Origin: JAAUQA01 sp036351435
Lineage (GTDB): Bacteria > Pseudomonadota > Gammaproteobacteria > Competibacterales > Competibacteraceae
Assembly (NCBI GenBank): GCA_036351435.1
Contig: JAZBPA010000240.1
Coordinates: 1-23,878, forward strand
Reading direction: 5' to 3'
DNA length: 23,878 bases
How positions within the stretch are numbered: the stretch's first letter is position 1; every line of letters begins with the position of its first letter. The translations under genes and the position numbers were made by a program. Below, piece by piece: positions 1 through 7,555 of this stretch. The notes beneath the pieces are model-generated. The model was not told the origin of the DNA, did not search any database, and saw only the letters and a program-made list of their open reading frames with translations.

Positions 1-287
1 AACGAAAGTGTGTTGTTCACTGTGTTAAACCGGCTGGCAATGATGAAATTTATTATTTTTTGAAAGCATTAACGGTGAGGACCGTTCCCAAAAAGCCATT
101 GTTTGCGGTTACTGTAAATGCTTTTTGTAAGCCTATGATGTCTGGTTGGTAGCAGTTTGTAACTGAGAGAGAAAAACGCCTCGGTGTTGGCGGTAATGAG
201 TATAATTTGCTGCTGATGGCCATAGGGCAGATTGGCCCACTCAGCGCTTTCCTAGAGCATGCTGGGGTAAGGTGGGGGGAGGATCAG

Positions 288-306
288 TTAAAACGATCTT
301 ATCGTT
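288..306 (-). terminator. Weak terminator-like hairpin downstream of the metallopeptidase gene
   Basis: A perfect 6-bp stem (292-297 with 301-306) with a 3-base loop is followed on the minus strand by a run of four T. It lies about 80 bases past the stop of the leftward metallopeptidase gene. The stem is short and AT-rich, so intrinsic termination is plausible but not certain. Confidence 0.3.
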
Positions 307-310
307 GGAG

Positions 311-363
311 ATTCCCCGTCACGTCCTCGCCGCAAGGATAAGTCTGTTACGTGGACGGGGAAT
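311..363. repeat. Long inverted repeat (potential cruciform) downstream of ypfJ-like gene
   Basis: The left arm 311-324 and right arm 349-363 are complementary over 14 bp with a single bulged base and are GC-rich. The loop is about 24 bases and contains a small secondary stem (TCCT/AGGA). There is no adjacent T-run on either strand, so it does not look like a simple rho-independent terminator. It could be a 3' end stabilising structure or a dispersed intergenic element. Confidence 0.6.
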
Positions 364-384
364 AACATTGCCACATAGGTGAAC

Positions 385-1239
385 TCAAATTTGCTTAGCC
401 CCAAAAGTATCGCACTGGTTCAACTGGCCGCTCTCAATGCCGCGTTTGAACCAACGCACCCGCTGCGCGGAACTGCCGTGGGTAAACGAATCCGGCGTCA
501 CGTGCCCGCGCGCTTGCCGTTGTAGCCGATCATCGCCGATACTGCTGGCTGCGTTCAAGGCTTCTTCGATGTCGCCGCGTTCCAGGATTTGCCGCGCCTT
601 ATCGGCATGGTGTGCCCAGACACCGGCGAAGCAATCCGCTTGTAGCTCCTGCCGAACCGACAATTGATTACCTTGCGTCTCACTGGCTCGGCTGCGGGCG
701 GATTGCACCTTTTGCGAAATACCCAGCAGATTTTGGACATGGTGGCCGACTTCATGGGCAATCACGTAGGCTTGGGCGAAATCTCCGGGTGCTTGAAAAC
801 GGGTCTCCAAGTCCCGAAAGAAACTCAGATCGATATAGACTTTTTGATCCGCCCCACAATAGAAAGGACCGACGGCGGATTGAGCAAACCCGCAGGCCGA
901 CTCCACCGCATCGGAAAACAGCACGAGCGTCGGTTCTTGATAAGTTCGGCCCAACTGCTGAAATAACGCATGCCAGGTGTCCTCGGTATCACCCAATACC
1001 ACCGAGACGAACTCGACTTGCTGCTGTTCCTCCGGTGAAGCTTGTCGTTGCGGTTGCGGTGAAACGCTGCTGCTGGTCTGCCCGGTTAGGTTAAGAATTA
1101 AATTCGGATCGACGCCAAAATACATCGCAATCAACACAATAATAATTACGCCGATGCCACCTCCGGCTTTGCGCCCCGAAACGCGTCTACCGCGCCGATC
1201 TTCGACATTACTGCTTCTCCGCCCGCCTCTCCACCGCAT
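385..1239 (-). CDS. ypfJ: Neutral zinc metallopeptidase, YpfJ family
   Basis: Predicted membrane-anchored zinc metallopeptidase of the YpfJ/KPN_02809 family (putative neutral zinc metallopeptidase). The protein has 284 residues, usual for the family. An arginine- and glycine-rich N-terminus is followed by one hydrophobic segment at about residues 28-45 and a Q/P/S-rich linker at about 52-75. The catalytic domain contains HEVGHHVQ at 162-169, where H162 and H166 would bind zinc and E163 would be the catalytic glutamate; a downstream QADCF segment probably supplies a further ligand. The domain should face the periplasm, judging from the single N-terminal anchor. The ATG start has a good ribosome binding site (GGAGGA, complement of 1245-1250). 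The gene stands alone. The physiological substrate of this family is not established, so function beyond protease chemistry is open. Confidence 0.9.
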   Translation of the reverse strand: MRWRGGRRSSNVEDRRGRRVSGRKAGGGIGVIIIVLIAMYFGVDPNLILNLTGQTSSSVSPQPQRQASPEEQQQVEFVSVVLGDTEDTWHALFQQLGRTYQEPTLVLFSDAVESACGFAQSAVGPFYCGADQKVYIDLSFFRDLETRFQAPGDFAQAYVIAHEVGHHVQNLLGISQKVQSARSRASETQGNQLSVRQELQADCFAGVWAHHADKARQILERGDIEEALNAASSIGDDRLQRQARGHVTPDSFTHGSSAQRVRWFKRGIESGQLNQCDTFGAKQI

Positions 1240-1358
1240 GATATGTCCTCCGAACTTCTGAGATTGTTCATCACAGTTGTAGCAGACTCACGGCTGTTTA
1301 GATAGCATGATTACAGCGGGGTCAGGTCTTGTGATAATGTTTTATGAGGGCAAGAAAC

Positions 1359-2249
1359 TCAGCGATCCAAATACCGCTGCAGCAGACCCTCGTAAGCTTC
1401 AATCCTTCTATCCCTGAGAAATGGCCAAATGCGCCGCACCTGGTCCGAACGGGTTAAATCAAGATCCACAACTAAAACCGCTGCTTGATCGCTCGGTGCC
1501 ATAACCAATATCTCGCCCTGCGGACCGGTTACAAAACTGCTGCCCCAGAACTTCGCTCCCGCAGTATGACCGGAAGGATCGGCTTCGAAACCCACCCGAT
1601 TACACGCCAATACCGGAATGCCATTGGCGATGGCGTGGGCGCGTTGAATGGTGATCCATGCGTCTCGTTGGCGTTCCTGCTCGGCAATGTCATCGTTCGG
1701 ATCCCAGCCGATCGCCGTGGGATAAAGCAACAAGTCTGCACCCGCCAAAGCCATCAAGCGGGCGGCTTCCGGATACCATTGATCCCAACACACCAGCACG
1801 CCCAAGCGACCCACCGAGGTGTCGATGGGGGTGAAGCCCAGGTCGCCCGGCGTGAAATAGAATTTTTCGTAGTAGCCCGGATCATCGGGAATATGCATTT
1901 TGCGGTACATACCGGCTATATGGCCGTCGCTTTCCAACACCACTGCCGTATTGTGATACAAGCCCGCTGCCCGACGTTCGAACAGTGAGGTTACCAATAC
2001 GATGTCCAGTTCTTTAGCGACTTGTCCGAGTTGTTCGCTGGTCGGGCCGGGGATCGGTTCGGCCAAATCGAACACTGCAGGGTGTTCGGTTTGGCAGAAA
2101 TACGGTCCGGTGTGCAGTTCCTGCAACAACACTAATCGGGCGCCTTGTACGGCAGCCTGCTTGATCCCGGCTATGGAAGCGGCTAGATTAGCCTCCCGGT
2201 CGGTGCTGCAGCGCTGTTGAATTAGGCCGATAGGTAGTTTTTTTGTCAT
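1359..2249 (-). CDS. aguB: N-carbamoylputrescine amidohydrolase (nitrilase superfamily)
   Basis: Cytoplasmic carbon-nitrogen hydrolase predicted to convert N-carbamoylputrescine to putrescine, CO2 and ammonia, the last step of the agmatine deiminase route from arginine. From the chosen start the protein has 296 residues, matching AguB. The nitrilase triad is visible: E44 (LLQELHTGPYF), K117 (YRKMHIPDDPGYYEKFYF) and C154 (VLVCWDQWYPEAARL). The CWDQWYPE and HIPDDPGYYEKFYF segments are typical of AguB rather than of generic nitrilases. The frame is open upstream to 2318, but I place the start at 2249, where homology-like sequence begins (MTKKLPIGLIQQ); neither candidate has a clear ribosome binding site. 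No agmatine deiminase (aguA) is present in the window. The gene is divergent from the aap importer with 118 bases between the two starts. Confidence 0.88.
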   Translation of the reverse strand: MTKKLPIGLIQQRCSTDREANLAASIAGIKQAAVQGARLVLLQELHTGPYFCQTEHPAVFDLAEPIPGPTSEQLGQVAKELDIVLVTSLFERRAAGLYHNTAVVLESDGHIAGMYRKMHIPDDPGYYEKFYFTPGDLGFTPIDTSVGRLGVLVCWDQWYPEAARLMALAGADLLLYPTAIGWDPNDDIAEQERQRDAWITIQRAHAIANGIPVLACNRVGFEADPSGHTAGAKFWGSSFVTGPQGEILVMAPSDQAAVLVVDLDLTRSDQVRRIWPFLRDRRIEAYEGLLQRYLDR

Positions 2250-2367
2250 GGTTGGGTAAATCCAGTTCTGGAAAGAGGACATTACCGCTACACTTGGTGC
2301 AGGCAAGCATTGTAGCATTCTGGCTTTCCACTGAAGATTTCATCCACAATAAAAGTGAGACTGTGCT

Positions 2368-3387
2368 ATGAAACCAATTCGATCGGGACTGATTGCTGGT
2401 GTTGTTTTGATGGCTGCCGCCGGTGTCGTACAGGCAGGAGCCACCTTGGATGCGGTGAAAAAGAAAGGGTTTGTGCAATGCGGCGTCAGTGACGGCTTGC
2501 CGGGCTTTTCCTTCGCCGATGACAAGGGCAATTACGGCGGTATTGATGTCGATATTTGTAAGGCCGTGGCCGCTGCACTGTTTGGCGATGCCGATAAAGT
2601 AAAATACACGCCCTTGACCGCCAAAGAGCGGTTTACCGCCCTGCAGTCCGGCGAAATCGACATGCTATCCCGCAACACCACCTGGACCTCCACCCGTGAC
2701 AGTGCCTTGGGACTTAACTTCACCGGCGTGACCTACTACGACGGTCAGGGTTTTCTGGTCAACAAAAAGCTCGGCGTCAAAAGCGCCAAGGAATTGGACG
2801 GCGCTACGGTGTGTATCCAGGCCGGCACCACTACGGAATTGAATCTAAGTGATTATTTCCGTGCCAACAATATGAAGTATTCGCCTATTACTTATGACAA
2901 ATCCGACGAGAGCGCCAAATCGCTGGAAACCGGACGCTGCGATGTGCTGACCAGCGATCAGTCGCAGCTTTATGCGCAACGCATTAAATTCGCTAATCCC
3001 GGCGATTTCGTGGTGTTGCCCGAAGTCATTTCCAAAGAACCCTTGGGACCGGTGGTGCGCCACAATGACGATGAATGGTTCGATATCGTGAAGTGGTCCT
3101 TATTCGCTATGGTCAATGCCGAGGAACTAGGTATTGACTCCAAGAACGTGGACGACATGCTTAAATCCGAAAATCCCGACATCAAACGCATGTTGGGTGT
3201 GGACGGTGACAAAGGTAAGGATTTGGGGCTCCCGAATGACTGGGTGGTGCAAATCGTTAAACAAGTCGGCAATTACGGTGAGGTGTTCGAGCGTAACGTC
3301 GGCCAGGGAAGCCCCCTACAGATTGAACGTGGCCTGAATGCCCTGTGGAGTAACGGCGGCTTGCAATACGCCCCGCCAATTCGCTGA
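2368..3387 (+). CDS. aapJ: General L-amino acid ABC transporter, periplasmic binding protein
   Basis: Solute-binding protein of a polar amino-acid ABC importer, acting in the periplasm. The 339-residue product starts with a signal peptide (charged MKPIRSG, hydrophobic core, likely cleavage after VQA near residue 23). A family-3 solute-binding domain follows, with the pattern VQCGVSDGLPGFSFADDKGNYGGIDVDICKAVA near the N-terminus of the mature protein. Length and sequence match AapJ of the AapJQMP system, which in rhizobia takes up a broad range of L-amino acids; the exact range here cannot be read from sequence. It is the first gene of a complete four-gene operon. A weak GTGAG lies about 10 bases before the ATG. 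A strong hairpin follows the stop codon and probably sets this abundant subunit apart from the permeases. Confidence 0.93.
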   Translation: MKPIRSGLIAGVVLMAAAGVVQAGATLDAVKKKGFVQCGVSDGLPGFSFADDKGNYGGIDVDICKAVAAALFGDADKVKYTPLTAKERFTALQSGEIDMLSRNTTWTSTRDSALGLNFTGVTYYDGQGFLVNKKLGVKSAKELDGATVCIQAGTTTELNLSDYFRANNMKYSPITYDKSDESAKSLETGRCDVLTSDQSQLYAQRIKFANPGDFVVLPEVISKEPLGPVVRHNDDEWFDIVKWSLFAMVNAEELGIDSKNVDDMLKSENPDIKRMLGVDGDKGKDLGLPNDWVVQIVKQVGNYGEVFERNVGQGSPLQIERGLNALWSNGGLQYAPPIR

Positions 3388-3404
3388 TCTGCTGATCCTT
3401 CGGC

Positions 3405-3436
3405 ATCCTGCAGAGCTTGCTCTGCAGGATCGCTTT
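3405..3436 (+). terminator. Hairpin between aapJ and aapQ (attenuator or mRNA-stability element)
   Basis: A perfect 11-bp stem (3405-3415 with 3420-3430) has a 4-base loop and is followed by CGCTTTTT. It starts 18 bases after the aapJ stop and ends just before the aapQ ribosome binding site. Similar hairpins after binding-protein genes in ABC operons act as partial terminators or 3' end protectors, giving more binding protein than permease. That role here is inference; the structure is seen directly. Confidence 0.75.
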
Positions 3437-3457
3437 TTCCCACACCGGAGGACGGTA

Positions 3458-4639
3458 ATGGCCGAGCAAAGCGGCAAACCCGCCAAACCCCCATTTTGGA
3501 ATGATCCGATGGTCCGCGCCATCGGCTTTCAAGTCATTGCCTTGGTCGCCGTGCTTGCCCTGGGTTATTACCTGTTCAACAATACCCAGACCAATCTTCA
3601 GCAACGCGGTATTGCTTCTGGTTTCGGTTTTCTGGATCAACCAGCTGGCTTCGGCATCATCCAGCATTTAGTTCCCTATACCGAATCGGACAGTTATGGT
3701 CGCGTGTTCTGGGTAGGCTTGACCAATACCTTGTTGGTCTCGGCATTAGGCATTGTGTTCGCCACCCTGATCGGTTTTCTCATCGGTATCGCCCGCTTGT
3801 CGCGCAATTGGCTGGTTGCCCGACTGGCTGCGGTCTATATCGAAATCTTTCGCAATATTCCATTATTGCTGCAGATTTTCTTTTGGTATTTTGCGGTGTT
3901 GCGTAACATGCCCTCGCCCAAGCAAAGCGCAAGCTTGGGTGATGCGGTGTTTCTCAATATCCGGGGTTTGTATCTACCTGCACCGCAGACCGACCCGGGT
4001 TTTTGGGTAGTACCGACAACTTTGGTGATAGCGATCATCGCTACCGTGGTGATGGCGCGTTGGGCTCATCGCCGTCAACAATTAACCGGCCAGCCTTTTC
4101 ATACCGTTTACGCAGCTTTGGGGTTGTTGTTTGGCTTACCCCTATTGGCCTTTGCGTTGGCCGGTTTCCCGCTGTCCTGGGATTATCCCATCTTGCAGGG
4201 ATTTAATTTCAGCGGTGGCTTGGTGGTCATTCCGGAATTGGCTTCTTTGGTCGCGGCACTGTCGATTTACACTGCAGCGTTCATCGCCGAAATCGTGCGC
4301 GCCGGCATTCAGGCAGTCAGTCATGGTCAGACCGAGGCGGCTTATTCAGTGGGACTTAAACCGGGCCAGACCTTGCGGCTGGTGATTGTTCCGCAAGCAT
4401 TGCGGGTGATCATCCCGCCGTTGACCAATCAGTATCTTAATCTAGCCAAGAATTCCTCCTTGGCAGCGGCCATCGGTTATCCCGATCTGGTGTCAATTTT
4501 CGCGGGCACGGTGTTAAACCAGACTGGTCAAGCCATTGAAGTGATCGCCTTGACGATGGCGGTGTATCTGTCCATCAGCCTGTCGATTTCTTTGTTTATG
4601 AACTGGTATAACCGGCATGTGGCCCTGGTGGAGCGATAA
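3458..4639 (+). CDS. aapQ: General L-amino acid ABC transporter permease AapQ
   Basis: Inner-membrane permease of the amino-acid importer, 393 residues from the chosen start. It begins with a short polar N-terminus and a transmembrane segment (about residues 20-45). The HisM/His-type permease domain follows (first block VFWVGLTNTLLVSALGIVFA) with the EIFRNIPLLLQIFFWYF segment. Two additional hydrophobic segments are inserted in the middle, and the EAA loop (AAYSVGLKPGQTLRLVIVPQALR) that contacts the ATPase lies towards the C-terminus. The long middle insertion is characteristic of AapQ compared with ordinary polar amino-acid permeases. The frame is open upstream from 3338, but that overlaps aapJ; the ATG at 3458 has a GGAGGA site at 3447-3452. 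aapM follows after four bases. Confidence 0.93.
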   Translation: MAEQSGKPAKPPFWNDPMVRAIGFQVIALVAVLALGYYLFNNTQTNLQQRGIASGFGFLDQPAGFGIIQHLVPYTESDSYGRVFWVGLTNTLLVSALGIVFATLIGFLIGIARLSRNWLVARLAAVYIEIFRNIPLLLQIFFWYFAVLRNMPSPKQSASLGDAVFLNIRGLYLPAPQTDPGFWVVPTTLVIAIIATVVMARWAHRRQQLTGQPFHTVYAALGLLFGLPLLAFALAGFPLSWDYPILQGFNFSGGLVVIPELASLVAALSIYTAAFIAEIVRAGIQAVSHGQTEAAYSVGLKPGQTLRLVIVPQALRVIIPPLTNQYLNLAKNSSLAAAIGYPDLVSIFAGTVLNQTGQAIEVIALTMAVYLSISLSISLFMNWYNRHVALVER

Positions 4640-4643
4640 AGCG

Positions 4644-5741
4644 ATGATGACCCACACCCCTCATCCGGATCTGCCGCCGCCTATCACCAGTGTCGGCGCT
4701 GTCGGCTGGTTGCGGCGCAATCTGTTTTCCTCGCCGTTGAACACCGCGCTAACCGTGCTGGCGGCGTATCTACTGTATTTGTTGTTGCCGCCGATCATCA
4801 GTTGGGCGTTTCTGAATGCGGACTGGGTCGGCGATGACCGAGAAGCCTGTAATAGCGGCGGAGCCTGTTGGGTGTTCATCCGCTCCCGATTTGACCAATT
4901 TATGTACGGCTTCTATCCGGAAGCGCAGCGCTGGCGGGTCAATATCGTGCTTGGCGGATTGGCCATCGGTATGGTTTTGTTAATGATCCGGATGTTCCCT
5001 TACAAAAACTGGCTGGGCGCGTTTATGTTGCTGGGTTATCCGATCCTTGCCCTGACCTTGCTGGCGGGCGGCGTGTTCGGCTTGGAAACCGTCGAAACCA
5101 GCCAATGGGGCGGATTGACGCTGACCTTGATCATTGCCATCGTGGGCTGTGTTGCTTCATTGCCGTTAGGTATTCTGCTGGCACTGGGACGACGCTCGGA
5201 AATGCCTATCGTACGGGCGATCTGCGTGGTCTTCATCGAATTTTGGCGCGGCGTGCCGCTGATTACCGTGCTGTTCATGTCCTCGGTGATGTTACCGCTG
5301 TTTCTGCCTGAGGGCGTCAATTTCGACAAACTGCTGCGGGCCTTGATCGGCGTCACCCTGTTCGAAGCCGCGTACATGGCGGAAGTGATTCGGGGCGGCC
5401 TACAAGCCATTCCCAAAGGCCAATACGAAGCCGCCGCCGGGCTGGGATTGGGTTATTGGCGAAGCATGGGGTTGATCATTTTGCCGCAGGCTTTGAAGCT
5501 GGTTATTCCCGGTATCGTCAATACCTTCATCGCCCTGTTCAAGGACACTACTCTGGTCATCATCATCGGCCTGCTGGATCTATTGAATACCGTGCACAAC
5601 GCCACCACCGACCCGAATTGGCTGGGTTATTCCATCGAAGGCTATGTGTTTGCTGCTGCCGTATTCTGGATTTTCTGCTTCAGCATGTCGCGTTACAGCC
5701 AGAATTTGGAACAACGTTTACACACCGGTCATCGCCGTTAA
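4644..5741 (+). CDS. aapM: General L-amino acid ABC transporter permease AapM
   Basis: Second inner-membrane permease, pairing with AapQ. It has 365 residues from the ATG at 4644. Transmembrane segments begin near residue 35. A periplasmic stretch holds NADWVGDDREACNSGGACW followed by RSRFDQFMYGFYP, which is diagnostic of AapM. The C-terminal half is the permease domain with the EFWRGVPLITVLFM segment and an EAA loop (AAGLGLGYWRSMGLIILPQALK). A frame upstream at 4617 overlaps aapQ; I prefer 4644 because GGTGGAG lies about 10 bases before it and overlap with aapQ is avoided. A second ATG follows directly, so 4647 is equally possible. Confidence 0.93.
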   Translation: MMTHTPHPDLPPPITSVGAVGWLRRNLFSSPLNTALTVLAAYLLYLLLPPIISWAFLNADWVGDDREACNSGGACWVFIRSRFDQFMYGFYPEAQRWRVNIVLGGLAIGMVLLMIRMFPYKNWLGAFMLLGYPILALTLLAGGVFGLETVETSQWGGLTLTLIIAIVGCVASLPLGILLALGRRSEMPIVRAICVVFIEFWRGVPLITVLFMSSVMLPLFLPEGVNFDKLLRALIGVTLFEAAYMAEVIRGGLQAIPKGQYEAAAGLGLGYWRSMGLIILPQALKLVIPGIVNTFIALFKDTTLVIIIGLLDLLNTVHNATTDPNWLGYSIEGYVFAAAVFWIFCFSMSRYSQNLEQRLHTGHRR

Positions 5742-5765
5742 GGTTTACTGCCCAAGAGAATTGTT

Positions 5766-6545
5766 ATGCCAAACGATACGCCCCTATCCGTGGTTACCGA
5801 AACCAAAGAGCCGGTCATGATTGAGATGGACGGCGTCCATAAATGGTATGGCCAATTTCACGTCCTCAAAGACCTTAATCTCACCGTGACCAAAGGTGAG
5901 CGCATCGTGATCTGCGGTCCTTCCGGGTCCGGCAAATCGACCGCTATCCGTTGTATCAACCGCCTGGAAGAACACCAACAGGGCCGGATTGTGGTGGACG
6001 GCGTCGAACTGACCGGTGATGTGAAACACATCGAACAGATTCGCCGCGAAGTGGGCATGGTGTTTCAGCACTTCAATCTGTTTCCGCATCTGACGGTGTT
6101 GGAGAATTGCGCACTGGCCCCGATCTGGGTGCGCAAAATGCCGCGCCGGGAAGCCGAAGACATCGCTATGCAGTATTTGGAACGGGTCAAGATCCCCGAG
6201 CAGGCGAAAAAATATCCGGGTCAATTATCCGGTGGTCAACAGCAACGGGTCGCGATAGCTCGTAGTTTGTGCATGAGTCCAAAAATCATGTTGTTCGACG
6301 AACCAACCTCCGCACTCGACCCGGAAATGATCAAAGAAGTGTTGGATGTGATGGTCGGACTTGCCGAGGAAGGCATGACCATGCTGTGCGTGACTCACGA
6401 GATGGGTTTTGCCAAGACCGTTGCCAATCGAGTGATCTTCATGGACGGTGGCGAGATTATTGAGGAAAACAATCCGCACGACTTTTTCACCAACCCGCAG
6501 TCGGAACGCACCCAGCTGTTCCTGAGCCAGATTCTGCATCATTGA
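5766..6545 (+). CDS. aapP: General L-amino acid ABC transporter ATP-binding protein AapP
   Basis: Cytoplasmic ATPase that powers the AapQM permease. The protein has 259 residues. Walker A GPSGSGKST lies at 51-59, the Q-loop glutamine at about 101 (VFQHFNLFPHLTV), the ABC signature LSGGQQQRV at 154-162, Walker B with catalytic glutamate at 174-179 (IMLFDE), the D-loop SALDPE, and the switch histidine in VTHEMGFA. The sequence is of the polar amino-acid type (GlnQ/HisP/AapP). An internal ATG at 5817 (MIEMDG) could also start the protein; I keep 5766 because AapP proteins usually carry a short N-terminal leader. It closes the operon, 24 bases after aapM, with no convincing terminator behind it. 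Confidence 0.93.
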   Translation: MPNDTPLSVVTETKEPVMIEMDGVHKWYGQFHVLKDLNLTVTKGERIVICGPSGSGKSTAIRCINRLEEHQQGRIVVDGVELTGDVKHIEQIRREVGMVFQHFNLFPHLTVLENCALAPIWVRKMPRREAEDIAMQYLERVKIPEQAKKYPGQLSGGQQQRVAIARSLCMSPKIMLFDEPTSALDPEMIKEVLDVMVGLAEEGMTMLCVTHEMGFAKTVANRVIFMDGGEIIEENNPHDFFTNPQSERTQLFLSQILHH

Positions 6546-6616
6546 GCGGAGTCTGCGCGCTTCGCTTGTCATAATGTCCGGTTATACTCAGTAAAAATCG
6601 ACAATAAGGTAGACCC

Positions 6617-7555
6617 GTGACCAAGCCTCTTATTCAGACACCGGACTGCGCCTATTCCCAATTGACCGTGTCGGGGGCACTGTCGTTGGGGGCGAGCCTG
6701 TATGTGCCGGCGACCCGTCCGGATCTCGGCGATATTCTCCACCGCGTCAAATTTCCCGCCCTGAAATCGGTCATCGTGTGTTTGGAAGACGCTATCTATG
6801 AACGGGACATCCCCAAGGCACTCAACAATTTGGCCGAGGCGCTGGATGCAGAACTGCCGTCCGGCTTGTTGCGTTTCGTGCGACCTCGCCACGGTAGACT
6901 ATTGAGACAGGTATTACGGTTGAATAATATCGGCACCATTGACGGGTTCGTCTTGCCTAAGATCGACGAAGTTAATATCCCGCATTACGCGGAGATCGCC
7001 GGCCGGTATCCCGAACTGTGGTTGATGCCCACCCTGGAAACCGACATCGCATTCGCGCCGGGCCGCTTGACGACCCTGTGTGAGCGGCTGCATGAGGCAG
7101 ATAACCCGGTGTTATGCGTGCGCACCGGCGGCAACGATTTGCTGCGCTTGCTGGGGTTGCATCGGCCCAGGACGGCAACGCTTTACGAAACCCCGCTACG
7201 CAGCGTGTTGGAGCGGCTGATTACGGTGTTCAAACCGGCTGGTTTCGAGATGGCGGCTCCGGTGTTAGGCCATATCGACAGCCCGGATCTACTGGCCCGT
7301 GAAGTGCGGACCGACGTCGACTACGGTTTTGCCAGCAAAGCCGCTTTATCGCCTGCCCAGGTGCCGGTTATCGAACGGGCCTATCGGGTTGATCAGCGCG
7401 ATTATGAATCAGCTCAAACCCTGTTGGATCCCACCGCACCGGCTGTTTTCAAGCTGCACGGCCAAATGCTGGAAGTGGCAGTGCACCGGGACTGGGCCAG
7501 ACGCATTCTGGCTCGGGCGGAGTTGTTTGGGTTAATTGAGGAACACACGGCATGA
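6617..7555 (+). CDS. CitE/HpcH-like C-C bond lyase of the Ter-associated type
   Basis: Predicted TIM-barrel aldolase/lyase of the HpcH/HpaI-citrate lyase beta superfamily, 312 residues, starting with GTG after AAGGT. Visible family features are SLYVPATRPDL (29-37), VCLEDAI with acidic E57/D58, FVRPRHGR with R87, LPKIDE, and MPTLETD (138-143) with E141. VRTGGNDLLRLLGL and YGFASKAALSP complete the fold. In comparative-genomics work on Ter stress-response systems (Anantharaman, Iyer and Aravind), a CitE-like lyase is linked to TerD-family genes and proposed to help make a small metabolite. Here the stop codon overlaps the start of a TerD-vWA gene (ATGA), supporting joint function. The substrate is unknown, and an ordinary citrate-lyase or malyl-CoA role is unlikely because no partner subunits are present. 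Confidence 0.8.
   Translation: MTKPLIQTPDCAYSQLTVSGALSLGASLYVPATRPDLGDILHRVKFPALKSVIVCLEDAIYERDIPKALNNLAEALDAELPSGLLRFVRPRHGRLLRQVLRLNNIGTIDGFVLPKIDEVNIPHYAEIAGRYPELWLMPTLETDIAFAPGRLTTLCERLHEADNPVLCVRTGGNDLLRLLGLHRPRTATLYETPLRSVLERLITVFKPAGFEMAAPVLGHIDSPDLLAREVRTDVDYGFASKAALSPAQVPVIERAYRVDQRDYESAQTLLDPTAPAVFKLHGQMLEVAVHRDWARRILARAELFGLIEEHTA

Larger units (their letters stand above)
1..384. other. Non-coding region left of the ypfJ-like gene
   Basis: I see no convincing gene here. The stretch holds nested inverted repeats. An 8-bp arm at 63-70 is complementary to 117-124 and encloses a perfect 6-bp hairpin (71-76 with 81-86). The right arm at 117-124 is followed by more T residues on the plus strand, so it could be the termination region of a rightward gene lying outside the window; this is inference. 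Two further hairpins at 292-306 and 311-363 are listed separately and lie downstream of the leftward metallopeptidase gene. Confidence 0.5.

Noticed and set aside
3338..3457. 40-codon N-terminal extension of AapQ
   Set aside because: It overlaps aapJ and translates through the hairpin; the ATG at 3458 has GGAGGA at a good distance.
6546..6616. Promoter for the CitE-like gene with TTGTCA and TATACT boxes
   Set aside because: The two boxes are only 11 bases apart, too close for sigma-70; read-through from aapP is equally possible.
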